Assembly: GCF_011758805.1 (NCBI RefSeq)
Contig: NZ_JAANOW010000003.1
Coordinates: 62,001 to 126,000 of the forward strand
Length of the DNA: 64,000 nt
Reading direction: 5' to 3'
Origin: Mycolicibacterium fluoranthenivorans
Lineage (GTDB): Bacteria > Actinomycetota > Actinomycetes > Mycobacteriales > Mycobacteriaceae
Shown in pieces: positions 16,370 through 24,457 of the stretch. Made by a program: the position numbers and the translations under genes. Every line of letters begins with the position of its first letter. The first letter of the stretch is position 1. The notes beneath the pieces were generated by a model, which made no database searches, had not been told where the DNA came from, and worked only from the letters and a program-made list of their open reading frames with translations.

Positions 16370-17219
16370 CGATCTGCTGGCCGGCCGCGCTGCCGTCGTG
16401 GTCGGCGGGACCCGCGGGATCGGCCTGGCCGTCGCCGAGCTACTGGCATCCCAGGGTGCGTCGGTGGTGGTCAACGGCCGCCACCGGGAAGCCACCGACG
16501 ACGCGGCACAGCGTGTCTCGGGTCTCGGCGTCGCAGGATCGCCGGCCGACCCGGACGTCGCCGACGGCCTGATCGACGCGTGCGTGGCTGCGTACGGGCG
16601 CATCGATATCCTGGTCAACTGCGCGGGCACCCCAGAGCCCACCGGATCATCCATCCTGAACGTCACCTCGGCACAGTTCCGCGACCTACTCGACGCACAC
16701 CTGCTGACGGCATTCGAGACCTGCCGCGCCGCCGCACCGCAGATGGTCCGGCAGGGCTCCGGCGCCATCGTGAACACCAGTTCGTTCGCCTTCCTCGGCG
16801 ACTACGGCGGTACGGGATATCCGGCCGGCAAGGGCGGGGTCAACAGCCTGACGCTGGCCCTCGCAGCCGAACTCAAAGAGCACGGGGTGCGGGCGAATGC
16901 GGTCTGCCCGGGTGCACGTACCCGGCTGTCCGAAGGCTCGGATTACGAGCAACACATCGCCGAGCTGAACCGGCGGGGACTGCTCGACGACGTCAGCGCC
17001 CAGGGTGCGCTGGATGCCGCCCCGCCCGAGTACGTCGCCCCCACCTACGGCTATCTGGTCAGTGACCTCGCCGAGCACATCACCGGCCGGATCTTCATCG
17101 CCGCCGGCGGATTCGTCGGTGAGTTCGCCCGGCCCGAAACAGGATTCATCGGCTACCGGGATCACAAGGACACGCCGCCGTATGCGATCGAGGACGTGCA
17201 CGCGTTGATCGGCGGTTAG
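16332..17219 (+). CDS. Short-chain dehydrogenase/reductase; start uncertain
   Basis: Up to 295 residues. Cofactor loop VGGTRGIG, NCAG, NTSSFAF and YPAGK (YxxxK with Pro-Ala), long C-terminus. The only ATG in frame (16332) overlaps the preceding isomerase by 38 bases and gives an unlikely leader (PWSSPRRSTP). The conserved sequence begins at ISDLLAGRAAVVVGG, where ATT (16365) sits four bases inside the upstream stop (ATTAG) and GGCGGAG lies upstream at proper distance, so an ATT start is a real alternative. Convergent with the Lrp gene, overlapping it by four bases. Confidence 0.85.
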   Translation: MPWSSPRRSTPISDLLAGRAAVVVGGTRGIGLAVAELLASQGASVVVNGRHREATDDAAQRVSGLGVAGSPADPDVADGLIDACVAAYGRIDILVNCAGTPEPTGSSILNVTSAQFRDLLDAHLLTAFETCRAAAPQMVRQGSGAIVNTSSFAFLGDYGGTGYPAGKGGVNSLTLALAAELKEHGVRANAVCPGARTRLSEGSDYEQHIAELNRRGLLDDVSAQGALDAAPPEYVAPTYGYLVSDLAEHITGRIFIAAGGFVGEFARPETGFIGYRDHKDTPPYAIEDVHALIGG

Positions 17220-18196
17220 TTCGCACGGATCAACCGGCCGTGCGCGATCAGCGAGCCGACCTGTTTGAGCCGCTTGCTGCGGATGCTGACGTCATAGGCC
17301 AGGATGTGGTCGACGGTGGCCAGTCGCTCGGCCAGGTAGCGATAGAAGTGCTCGACGTCGCGACATATCACCACGACCATCAGGTTGGCCGAGCCACTGA
17401 TCGCGACGACCGAGGCCACTTCGTCGTGCACCACGATCTGTTCGGCCGTCGTGGTGAGATGTCGTGGTGAGGTCGAGATCCACATGGTCGCGTTGAGCGT
17501 GTATCCGAGTAGTTCGGGTAGCACATCGAGGTCGTAGGACAGGGTGTCGGAGTCCTGTAGTGCCGCCAACCGGCGCTTGACCCGCGCCGGTGACCACCCG
17601 GTGAGTGCGGCCAACGCACTGTCAGAGATACGCCCGTCATCGGCCAACGCGTCGATCAGCCGCTGGTCATCGGGGGACGGTGGGCCAGGTCGATTCGGGT
17701 GTGCGGCCTCCGACGGTTGCAACGCGGCGATCTGCGCCGCACTGAGCGGGCGGCCGTGGCCGGTCCAGTGACCACTGGATGCCTGCCCGAACACCTTGAG
17801 CACCAAGTTCACTCGGACATCGAGAACCGCAGACGTGCGGGGTAGCCGGTGCAGCAAGCCGTCGCCGGTATCACCGATCGGCGCACGGACAACGCAGATC
17901 AGCTCGGTACCGCCGGACAGCACATTGGCGTGCGTCACCTCGGGCCAACGAACCAACGCCTCCGCCAGCTTGGGTACGTTGTCCGGTTTGGCGCGCACCC
18001 GCACGATCCACTGGCACTCGCCGTAGACCCTCGGGTTCACCACTCCGATCACCCTGAGTACGCCGTCGCGGCGCAGCGCCCGATAGCGCCGGGCGACCGT
18101 CTGCTCGCCGGCGCCGATGACCTCGGCGATCCGCCGGAAGGGCGCCCGAGGAGCGATCTGCAGAGCGTGCAGAATTTGACCGTCGAGACGCTCCAT
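17216..18196 (-). CDS. Lrp/AsnC-family regulator with two tandem half-domains
   Basis: 326 residues from ATG 18196, about twice a normal Lrp. Residues ~1-50: MERLDGQILHALQ and RIAEVIGAGEQTVARRYRAL (winged HTH); ~60-140 a first ligand-binding-like region; ~175-225 a second HTH (DDQRLIDALADDGRISD, ALAALTGWSPARVKRRLAAL); ~235-310 AsnC ligand domain. A possible leaderless-like TAGTGT is ten bases before ATG. The inverted repeat at 18253-18274 may be its site. Target genes unknown; the divergent LLM enzyme is the nearest candidate. Confidence 0.88.
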   Translation of the reverse strand: MERLDGQILHALQIAPRAPFRRIAEVIGAGEQTVARRYRALRRDGVLRVIGVVNPRVYGECQWIVRVRAKPDNVPKLAEALVRWPEVTHANVLSGGTELICVVRAPIGDTGDGLLHRLPRTSAVLDVRVNLVLKVFGQASSGHWTGHGRPLSAAQIAALQPSEAAHPNRPGPPSPDDQRLIDALADDGRISDSALAALTGWSPARVKRRLAALQDSDTLSYDLDVLPELLGYTLNATMWISTSPRHLTTTAEQIVVHDEVASVVAISGSANLMVVVICRDVEHFYRYLAERLATVDHILAYDVSIRSKRLKQVGSLIAHGRLIRAN

Positions 18197-18252
18197 GGTG
18201 TCGATAACACTACGCCCGTGAGGTCTTTGTCGCCTATTTTTGCCGTTTCGAT

Positions 18253-18274
18253 GCGAATCCCTGGCTGGATTCGC
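18253..18274. promoter_or_regulatory. Inverted repeat GCGAATCC-N6-GGATTCGC
   Basis: Perfect 8-base arms in the 157-bp spacer between the divergent Lrp-like regulator and the LLM enzyme. Lrp/AsnC proteins bind dyads of about this size; candidate autoregulatory site. Confidence 0.4.
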
Positions 18275-18285
18275 GCAACCGACCA

Positions 18286-18357
18286 ATGCTGAACACCATG
18301 AATCTGACCGGCAATGCCGCCGCGCTCAACACGACCGAAACGAAGGACGCGCTGTGA
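18286..18357 (+). CDS. Possible 23-residue upstream peptide coupled to the LLM gene
   Basis: ATG at 18286 opens a 24-codon frame whose TGA overlaps the GTG start of the LLM gene (GTGA). No good ribosome-binding site is seen and composition is unremarkable, so it may be chance; the stop/start overlap is the only positive sign. Confidence 0.2.
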   Translation: MLNTMNLTGNAAALNTTETKDAL

Positions 18358-19199
18358 AACTGGGAATCGGGTTGCCGAACCACATTGCCGGGGTGGCGGG
18401 TACAGGCATCACGGAGTGGGCGCGCCGCGCCGAAGAACGCGGGTTCGAATCCGTCACCACGATCGACCGGCTGTGCTACCCGGGTCTCGACTCGCTCATC
18501 TCACTGGCCGCCGCGGCCGGCGCCACCACCGACGTGACGCTGGTGACGAATGTCCTTCTCGCCCCGGTGTATCCGATGGTGCCGCTGGCCAAGCAGATCG
18601 CCGGCGTGGCGCAGATATCCGGCGGACGACTTGTCGTCGGTCTGGGTGTGGGCAACCGACCCGACGACTATGCAAGCACCGGAACGGACTTCGACCGCCG
18701 AGGGAAGATCCTCGACGAGCAGGTCGAGCGGATGCGCCGGCTCTGGACCGGCGCCGGCGATGCGCCGTTGTGCGCACCCGTATCGGTTCCCTTGCTGTTC
18801 GGCGGACGGTCGGCGGCCACGGTCCGGCGGGTGACGACCGTCGGCGACGGCTGGGCCGCCGGCGCTGTCCGCCACTATGACGTCCAGGCCGAACTGGTCC
18901 AGCGCATTCGCTCCGGCTGGGCGGCCGCCGGCCGTAGGGGCCACCCGTATCTGCAGGCGTCGGTGAACTTCGGGCTCGGACCCGAGCAGGCGATCGCCGC
19001 CGGAAAGGACCACCTGGCAAGGTATTACGGGTTCAGCCCGGAGTACGCGCAGGTGAACGTCGACGATATGGTCAGCTCGCCCGATGAGGCTCGTGACACG
19101 GTCCGACGGTATCGGGCTCTCGGGTTCGACCGACTGCTGTTCCATCCGACGACCGCCGGGGTCGAGCAGCTCGACCGTCTCGCCGACGCGATCCTCTAG
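18354..19199 (+). CDS. LLM-class F420/FMN-dependent oxidoreductase
   Basis: 281 residues from GTG 18354 (AAGGA nine bases upstream). Luciferase-like TIM barrel: KLGIGLPNH start, ARRAEERGFESVTTIDR, LVTNVLLAPVYP, GGRLVVGLGVGNRPDDY and the C-terminal YRALGFDRLLFHPTT. The family uses F420 or FMN on small hydrophobic substrates. Substrate unknown. Divergent from the Lrp-like gene and convergent with the glycosyltransferase (five-base gap). Confidence 0.88.
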   Translation: MKLGIGLPNHIAGVAGTGITEWARRAEERGFESVTTIDRLCYPGLDSLISLAAAAGATTDVTLVTNVLLAPVYPMVPLAKQIAGVAQISGGRLVVGLGVGNRPDDYASTGTDFDRRGKILDEQVERMRRLWTGAGDAPLCAPVSVPLLFGGRSAATVRRVTTVGDGWAAGAVRHYDVQAELVQRIRSGWAAAGRRGHPYLQASVNFGLGPEQAIAAGKDHLARYYGFSPEYAQVNVDDMVSSPDEARDTVRRYRALGFDRLLFHPTTAGVEQLDRLADAIL

Positions 19200-19204
19200 C
19201 CCGG

Positions 19205-20428
19205 CTAGCGCCGATGCACCCCGAACGCCCGGCGCAGCGCGACGAAGCGCACCAGGGTGGCCACCAGGTTCGCCACCACCAACACGGACAGTTCGACCGC
19301 CTTGTCCTTGGTGAGACCGAAGTGGTGCAACACCAGCAGTGACCCACTGGTGATCGCCAACCCGAAGAGGAAGACCAGCAGGCCGCCGGCCTGGTGGCGG
19401 GCCACGCCGGCGCGGCCACGGATGCCGAAGGTGAACGCCCGGTTGGCCGTCGTGTTCCCGATCGCGGTGAGCAGCAAGGCCGTCAGGTTGGCGGCCTGAG
19501 CGCCCATCGCCGCGTGCAGCGCCATGAACAGCAGGGCGTAGGCGACCGTGCTGATCACGCCGACGATGCAGAACCGGGCCAGTTGGCCGACCATGCCGGG
19601 CGGCACGCCGGGTACCAGGGGCTCGCGCCCGAGACTGGCCTGCAGTTCGCGCAGCGGCAGGGCACCGGTGGCCAGCGCTCGTCCCACCCGCCAGCAGCCC
19701 TTGAGATCGTCGATCGTGGTCGCAAGGATGTCGACGCGGGAGTCGGGATCGTCGACCCAGTCGACCGGGACCTCGTGGATACGCAGCCCGGCCCGCTCGG
19801 CGATCACCAACATCTCGGTGTCGAAGAACCATCCGGTGTCTGCCACCAAGGGCAGCAGCTGGCGGGCCACGTCGGCGCGCACCGCCTTGAACCCGCACTG
19901 CGCGTCCGAGAACCGTGCACCGAGGGCGCCGCGCAGGATGAAGTTGTAGGAGCGCGAGATGAATTCACGCTTCGGGCCGCGCACCACCCGCGCCGACGCG
20001 GCCAATCTGGATCCGATCGCCACATCCGAATGCCCCGAGATCAACGGCGCGACCAACGGCATCAGCGCCGAGAGGTCGGTCGAGAGGTCGACGTCCATAT
20101 AAGCCACCACGGTGGCCGGGGAGGCCATCCACGCGGTGTACAGGGCGCCGCCTCGGCCCTTGCGGTCCAGATGGATCACGTCGACACCGGGCAGTTCAGC
20201 CGCCAACCGGCGCGCGACCTCAAGGGTCGAATCGGTACTTGCGTTGTCCGCGACGGTGATCCGGGTGGCGTAAGGCACCTGCTCAGCGAGGTAGCGATGC
20301 AGCTGGGTCACGCAGGCGGGCAGATCGTGTTCCTCGTTGTACACCGGGATGACGATGTCCAGAACCGGGGTTTCCCGCGCAGGCTGGAACAAGCCCCCGT
20401 CCGCCTGGGCGCGAGCCAGCTCGGTCAT
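19205..20428 (-). CDS. GT2 glycosyltransferase fused to a GtrA membrane domain
   Basis: 407 residues from ATG 20428, with GGGAG ten bases upstream; the frame can be extended to an ATG at 20512 that overlaps the divergent HIT start, but the extra residues are low-complexity. Residues ~20-240 are a dolichyl-phosphate-mannose-synthase-like GT2 domain (DIVIPVYNEE, DNASTDSTLE, YMDVDLSTD, FDTEMLVIAE). Residues ~280-400 hold four hydrophobic helices of GtrA type. It would transfer a sugar to polyprenyl phosphate at the membrane and help flip it. Related to Rv0539-type proteins; sugar unknown. Confidence 0.9.
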   Translation of the reverse strand: MTELARAQADGGLFQPARETPVLDIVIPVYNEEHDLPACVTQLHRYLAEQVPYATRITVADNASTDSTLEVARRLAAELPGVDVIHLDRKGRGGALYTAWMASPATVVAYMDVDLSTDLSALMPLVAPLISGHSDVAIGSRLAASARVVRGPKREFISRSYNFILRGALGARFSDAQCGFKAVRADVARQLLPLVADTGWFFDTEMLVIAERAGLRIHEVPVDWVDDPDSRVDILATTIDDLKGCWRVGRALATGALPLRELQASLGREPLVPGVPPGMVGQLARFCIVGVISTVAYALLFMALHAAMGAQAANLTALLLTAIGNTTANRAFTFGIRGRAGVARHQAGGLLVFLFGLAITSGSLLVLHHFGLTKDKAVELSVLVVANLVATLVRFVALRRAFGVHRR

Positions 20429-20496
20429 ATCGTTCACACTCCCGTGACGAGCTGCCACGACACTGCCGCCGGCCTGGGAGCTTGCTGCGCCCTGAC

Positions 20497-20502
20497 TATG
20501 CT
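20497..20502 (+). promoter_or_regulatory. -10 element of the HIT gene
   Basis: TATGCT with eight bases to the ATG at 20511, consistent with a leaderless or nearly leaderless transcript. Confidence 0.4.
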
Positions 20503-20510
20503 CGGTACTC

Positions 20511-20915
20511 ATGGCGACCGTCTTCACCATGATCATCAACGGGGATCTGCCCGGCCGTTTCGTCTACGAGGACGACGAGGTGGTCGCGTTCCTGACCATC
20601 GAACCGATGACGCAGGGGCACACACTGGTGGTGCCGCGGGCCGAGGTGGACAACTGGCAGGAACTGGATCCCGCGGTGTTCAACAAGGTGATGTCGGTGG
20701 CGCAGCTCATCGGTAGGGCGGTCACCACGGCGTTCGACGCCGAACGCGCCGGCCTCATCATCGCCGGGCTTGAGGTGCCGCATCTGCACGTGCACGTGTT
20801 CCCCGCCCGCAATCTCAGTGATTTCGGCTTCGCCGGCGTCGACCGCAATCCGTCCGCGGAGTCGCTCGACGAGGCTCAGGCCAAGATCAAGGCCGCCCTG
20901 GCTCAGCTGGCCTGA
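20511..20915 (+). CDS. HIT-family nucleotide hydrolase
   Basis: 134 residues. Histidine-triad motif His91-x-His93-x-His95 (PHLHVHVFP) near the C-terminus, with the fold's [17 protein letters not shown] strand pattern. Hydrolyses nucleoside phosphoramidate or dinucleotide-type substrates; substrate here unknown. Equivalent to Rv0759c next to phoR. Its last 13 bases overlap the end of phoR on the other strand. Confidence 0.93.
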   Translation: MATVFTMIINGDLPGRFVYEDDEVVAFLTIEPMTQGHTLVVPRAEVDNWQELDPAVFNKVMSVAQLIGRAVTTAFDAERAGLIIAGLEVPHLHVHVFPARNLSDFGFAGVDRNPSAESLDEAQAKIKAALAQLA

Positions 20916-22387
20916 ACGGTATCCGCGCCGGTCGTGGCGGTCACCGCCGGCGCGGCTCCGGCCGCCTCCGCGATGCGCGGCAGGTTCACCCGGAACTGGC
21001 AGCCGTGGCCCGGGGCGGTGCGCACCGACACCGTGCCGCCGTGGGCGTGTACCAGCGAGTCGACAATCGACAGGCCCAGCCCGGTGCCGCCACTGGCGCG
21101 CGTACGCGACGAGTCGGCGCGGTAGAACCGCTCGAAGACCCGTTGGGCGTCCTCGCTGCTCATCCCCGGCCCTTCGTCGCAGACCTCGAGCACCGCGTGT
21201 TGCTCGTCGGTGCCCACGCGCACCGTGATGCCCGCGGATTCCGGGGTGTGCTGCAGGGCGTTGGCCACCAGATTGCTCAGCACCTGGCGCAGCCGGGCTT
21301 CGTCACCGAGCACCTCGGGTGTGCCCGGTCCGTCGAACACTTCCATCCGGATATGGCGGGCGGGCGCCACCGATTGGGCGTCGTGCACGGCGTCGCTGGC
21401 CAGGGCCAACAGGTCGACCCGGTTCTGTTCGAGCGGGCGCTGCACATCCAGACGGGCCAGCAGCAGCAGATCCTCGACGAGCAGACCCATCCGTCGGGCC
21501 TCGCTCTCGATACGGCCCATCAGCATGTCCACATCTCGTGCGGCGCCCTGCCGGTACAGCTCGGCATAGCCGCGAATGGTGGTCAGCGGCGTCCGTAACT
21601 CGTGGCTGGCATCGGTGATGAAGCGCCGCATCCGTTCCTCGGAACCGCGGGCAGCTTCCGCGGAGGAGTCCGATGAAGCCACCGCACGCTGGATCTGCGC
21701 GAGCATGCCATTCAGCGCGAGCGAGAGCCGGCCGACCTCGGTACGCGGATCACGTTGCGGCACACGCCGTTCCAATTCACCCGCGGCGATGGCCGCCGCA
21801 GTCTGCTCAACCTCGACCAGCGGCCGCAGGCTGCGATGTACCACCGCGAAACCGGCCACACCGAGCACCAGCAGCACCGCCAGGCCGATGCCCACCTGGG
21901 CGTAGATCAGAGCGCGAACCGTCGACTGCACCTCGGAGAGGTCGATGGCGACGGTGGTGAGCTCGCCGTGCGGACCGCGCACCGTCATGGCGCGCCATTC
22001 CACCCTGGATCCGTCGACCGAGCCGACCGTGACCGGTACCGGGCCGACGTTGTTGTCGTCGGGCAGATCCGGTTCGGCGTCGCGGTCGTTGACCGCCATC
22101 CAGATGCGGCCGTCCGGGCCGATACCCCGGACATAGAAGTTCGACGGCGGCCGGCCCGGATTCGGATCTTCGGGTGTCAGCGTGGGCTGGTTGGGCATCC
22201 GCCGGGGCGCCTGCGCCCAGCTGCGCGAGGCATCCAACAGGGTCTGGTCGATCCGGTCGACCTCGGTGTGCGACATGATCGAGGTGACCGCGATCCCCGA
22301 GGCGAGCAGGCCGAACGCCACCAGCACCAGGGTGGCGGCGACCAGGCCCACCCGCAGCGGTACACCGCGGCGGCGTTGTTCGGTCAT
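20903..22387 (-). CDS. phoR: Sensor histidine kinase PhoR
   Basis: 494 residues. Membrane helix ~13-35, periplasmic sensor ~36-160, second helix ~163-185, HAMP ~187-240, HisKA with [15 protein letters not shown] (His ~266), and HATPase with [18 protein letters not shown] and GTGLGLSIV. Partner of PhoP 47 bases upstream. In M. tuberculosis PhoPR controls acid response, complex lipids and ESX-1-related functions. C-terminal Ala/Thr-rich tail of ~20 residues beyond the kinase core. Confidence 0.96.
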   Translation of the reverse strand: MTEQRRRGVPLRVGLVAATLVLVAFGLLASGIAVTSIMSHTEVDRIDQTLLDASRSWAQAPRRMPNQPTLTPEDPNPGRPPSNFYVRGIGPDGRIWMAVNDRDAEPDLPDDNNVGPVPVTVGSVDGSRVEWRAMTVRGPHGELTTVAIDLSEVQSTVRALIYAQVGIGLAVLLVLGVAGFAVVHRSLRPLVEVEQTAAAIAAGELERRVPQRDPRTEVGRLSLALNGMLAQIQRAVASSDSSAEAARGSEERMRRFITDASHELRTPLTTIRGYAELYRQGAARDVDMLMGRIESEARRMGLLVEDLLLLARLDVQRPLEQNRVDLLALASDAVHDAQSVAPARHIRMEVFDGPGTPEVLGDEARLRQVLSNLVANALQHTPESAGITVRVGTDEQHAVLEVCDEGPGMSSEDAQRVFERFYRADSSRTRASGGTGLGLSIVDSLVHAHGGTVSVRTAPGHGCQFRVNLPRIAEAAGAAPAVTATTGADTVQAS

Positions 22388-22434
22388 GTACTCATTGTTG
22401 GCCGGGATGGCCCGGCCGTCCGGGCGTTGGAGAA

Positions 22435-23154
22435 TCAGCGGGGCTCGCGCAGCACGTAACCCACACCGCGCAGGGTGTGCAGCAGGCGCTTCTCACCGGT
22501 GTCGATCTTGCGGCGCAGGTAGGACACATAGGACTCGACGACGTTGACGTCGCCGCCGAAGTCGTAACGCCACACATGGTCGAGGATCTTGGGCTTGGAC
22601 AGCACCGTGCCGGCGTTGATGATGAAGTAGCGGAGCAGCGTGAATTCCGTCGGCGACAACGAGACGGGCTCACCGGCCTTCCACACCTCGTGGGTGTCCT
22701 CGTCGAGTTCGATATCGGCGAACGTCAGCCGGGCATTGCGGGGTTCCTCGATACCGCGGCCGGTGCGGCGCAGGATGACCCGCAGCCGGGCCACCACCTC
22801 TTCCAGGCTGAACGGCTTGGTGACGTAGTCGTCGCCACCGAGCGTGAGCCCGGCGATCTTGTCCTGCAAGGTGTCGCGGGCGGTGAGGAACAGGGCCGGG
22901 GCGTCGATACCGTCGGCTCGCAGCCGACGCAGCACGCCGAAGCCGTCCATCCCCGGCATCATCACGTCGAGGATCACCGCGTCGGGCTTGACCTCGCGCG
23001 CCTTGTCCAGCGCGGCCGGTCCGTTGGATGCGGTGTGCACCTCGAAACCTTGGAACTTCAGGCTCACCGAGAGCAGCTCGACGATGTTCACCTCGTCGTC
23101 CACCACGAGGATCCGCGCTTCGGGAATGCTTTCAGGTACCGCCGCCATAGCCAT
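22435..23154 (-). CDS. phoP: Response regulator PhoP
   Basis: 239 residues from ATG 23154 (another ATG at 23148). Receiver domain ARILVVDDE with phosphoacceptor Asp63 in VILDVMMPG and Lys in VTKPFS; OmpR-type winged helix ending VVESYVSYLRRKIDTG and VGYVLREPR, nearly identical to M. tuberculosis PhoP from memory. The frame stays open upstream to 23400, but the start at the conserved N-terminus is preferred. A PhoP-type direct repeat 44 bases upstream indicates autoregulation. Confidence 0.96.
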   Translation of the reverse strand: MAMAAVPESIPEARILVVDDEVNIVELLSVSLKFQGFEVHTASNGPAALDKAREVKPDAVILDVMMPGMDGFGVLRRLRADGIDAPALFLTARDTLQDKIAGLTLGGDDYVTKPFSLEEVVARLRVILRRTGRGIEEPRNARLTFADIELDEDTHEVWKAGEPVSLSPTEFTLLRYFIINAGTVLSKPKILDHVWRYDFGGDVNVVESYVSYLRRKIDTGEKRLLHTLRGVGYVLREPR

Positions 23155-23197
23155 ACAACTACTGTCCACCCGCCGTTTGGACTCATCCTGCATACCC

Positions 23198-23215
23198 ACT
23201 GTGAGATTCCTGTGA
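23198..23215 (-). promoter_or_regulatory. PhoP box: TCACAGG-N4-TCACAGT
   Basis: On the minus strand two direct 7-base repeats are separated by four bases, matching the known PhoP consensus TCACAGC-N4-TCACAGC at 12 of 14 positions. It lies upstream of phoP; a third half-repeat TCACATG is at 23228-23234. Expected to mediate autoregulation and could also act on the divergent repeat-protein gene at 23290. Confidence 0.65.
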
Positions 23216-23277
23216 ACCTGGGAGTCCCATGTGAGGATAACCCCCTCGACCGGCCGCGCGGTCCGTGCGCACGCACC

Positions 23278-23283
23278 TAGACT
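23278..23283 (+). promoter_or_regulatory. -10 element of the repeat-protein gene
   Basis: TAGACT with six bases to ATG 23290: leaderless geometry. It is 63 bases from the PhoP box. Confidence 0.55.
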
Positions 23284-23289
23284 GGCGCC

Positions 23290-24315
23290 ATGAACCTCGG
23301 CAACACCGTCGTGCAGTTTGCCACGGCTCCGGTCCGGCTCGGACTCGCCATTGCCGACCTGGGATTGAGCATTGCCGGCGGGACACTCAAGACTGTCCAA
23401 CGTTCGCTGAACGACCCGAATCAGATGAGCGGCGCCACCTCGTTCGCCGCCATGCTCGGCCTCGACGAAGCCGTCAACCGGGCCAATCGGCTGGCCAGGC
23501 TGATGGATGACGACGCCCCGCTCGGTCGTGCACTGGCCCCTGAGGGCCCGGTCAATCAGCTGCTGCGCCAGGGCGGACTGGTCGACCAGCTCACCGCCCC
23601 GGGCGGGCTCATGGACCGGCTGACCGCCGAGAACGGGCCGGTGGCGCGCGCGCTGGCCAAGGACGGGCTGATCGATCAGCTCACCGCGGAGGGCGGCCTG
23701 ATGGACCGGCTCACCGCCAGCGGTGGCGTGGTGTCCCGGGTCATCGAGCCAGGCGGTCTGGCGGACCGGTTGCTCGCGCAGGACGGTGTGGTCGAGCGGG
23801 CCCTGCGCCAGGACGGCGTCGCCGATCAGCTGCTGTCCGAGAACGGCCCGGTCGGACGGGCGCTGGCCCCCGGCGGCCTGGTCGAACAGGTGACCGCCGA
23901 GGGCGGCCTGATCGACCGGCTCACCACCGACAGCGGCGCGTTGTCACGGCTGATCGCACCCGGGGGCCTGGCGGATCAGCTGCTGGCCGACGACGGGCTG
24001 ATCGAACGGGTACTGCGCGAAGAAGGGGTTGCCGACCGACTGCTCGCCGAGGGTGGCCTTCTGGACACCCTCACTGACCCGGACGGCCCGCTGCTCAAAC
24101 TGGCCGATGTCGCCGACACCCTGAATCGGTTGACCCCCGGGCTGGAAGCCCTCGCACCCACCATCGATGCGCTGCACGAGGCGGTCATCACGCTGAGCCA
24201 GGTGGTCAATCCGCTCAGCAATATCGCCGGCCGCATCCCGTTGCCGCGACAGCGCAACCGGCGCGGCGCGCCTCGTCCGGTCACCTCGCAGCGCGTCATC
24301 GATCACGAAGACTGA
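23290..24315 (+). CDS. Decapeptide-repeat protein of unknown function
   Basis: 341 residues. Residues 1-76 include a hydrophobic Gly/Leu-rich stretch (~12-33) with no clear signal peptidase site. Residues 77-266 are 19 uninterrupted 10-residue units of consensus [LPV]-hydrophobic-[DE]-[RQ]-hydrophobic-hydrophobic-A-x-x-G, with Gly invariant at position 10 (examples LMDRLTAENG, LADRLLAQDG). Units 5-11 and 12-18 match unit for unit, a 70-residue duplication. Residues ~275-320 form a hydrophobic helix-rich tail, then a basic end (PLPRQRNRRG). No catalytic motif seen. Divergent from phoP with its own leaderless promoter. I do not recognise a characterised family; a solenoid scaffold or lipid-interacting surface is possible. 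Confidence 0.85.
   Translation: MNLGNTVVQFATAPVRLGLAIADLGLSIAGGTLKTVQRSLNDPNQMSGATSFAAMLGLDEAVNRANRLARLMDDDAPLGRALAPEGPVNQLLRQGGLVDQLTAPGGLMDRLTAENGPVARALAKDGLIDQLTAEGGLMDRLTASGGVVSRVIEPGGLADRLLAQDGVVERALRQDGVADQLLSENGPVGRALAPGGLVEQVTAEGGLIDRLTTDSGALSRLIAPGGLADQLLADDGLIERVLREEGVADRLLAEGGLLDTLTDPDGPLLKLADVADTLNRLTPGLEALAPTIDALHEAVITLSQVVNPLSNIAGRIPLPRQRNRRGAPRPVTSQRVIDHED
23638..24057 (+). repeat. Tandem 210-bp (70-residue) duplication inside the repeat protein
   Basis: Codons for repeat units 5-11 (23638-23847) and 12-18 (23848-24057) align in register: PVARALAKDG with PVGRALAPGG, LIDQLTAEGG with LVEQVTAEGG, LADRLLAQDG with LADQLLADDG, VADQLLSENG with VADRLLAEGG. The copies have diverged in sequence, so the duplication is not recent. 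Confidence 0.8.
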
Positions 24316-24340
24316 CCCGCTAAGCTGTCCCGGTACCAAC

Positions 24341-24415
24341 GCCTCCTTAGCTCAGTGGTAGAGCAACATACTTGTAATATGTAGGTCATCGGTTCAATCC
24401 CGATAGGGGGCTCCA
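24341..24415 (+). tRNA. tRNA-Thr (anticodon UGU), CCA encoded
   Basis: Acceptor GCCTCCT pairs with AGGGGGC (one G-U); D-arm AGCTCAGTGGTAGAGCA; anticodon stem ACATA/TATGT around CTTGTAA (anticodon TGT); T-arm ATCGG-TTCAATC-CCGAT. Discriminator T at 24412 and encoded CCA at 24413-24415. Reads ACA codons. Confidence 0.95.
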
Positions 24416-24445
24416 CTTCGCCATCAACTTGTCGGTGCCCGCCCG

Positions 24446-24451
24446 TAGCTT
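24446..24451 (+). promoter_or_regulatory. -10 element of the HNH gene
   Basis: TAGCTT with six bases to ATG 24458, leaderless geometry, 31 bases after the tRNA. Confidence 0.5.
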
Positions 24452-24457
24452 GACTCC

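Noticed and set aside
18501..19898. 465-codon minus-strand frame across the LLM gene and glycosyltransferase end
   Set aside because: Arg/Gly-rich shadow of two real genes.
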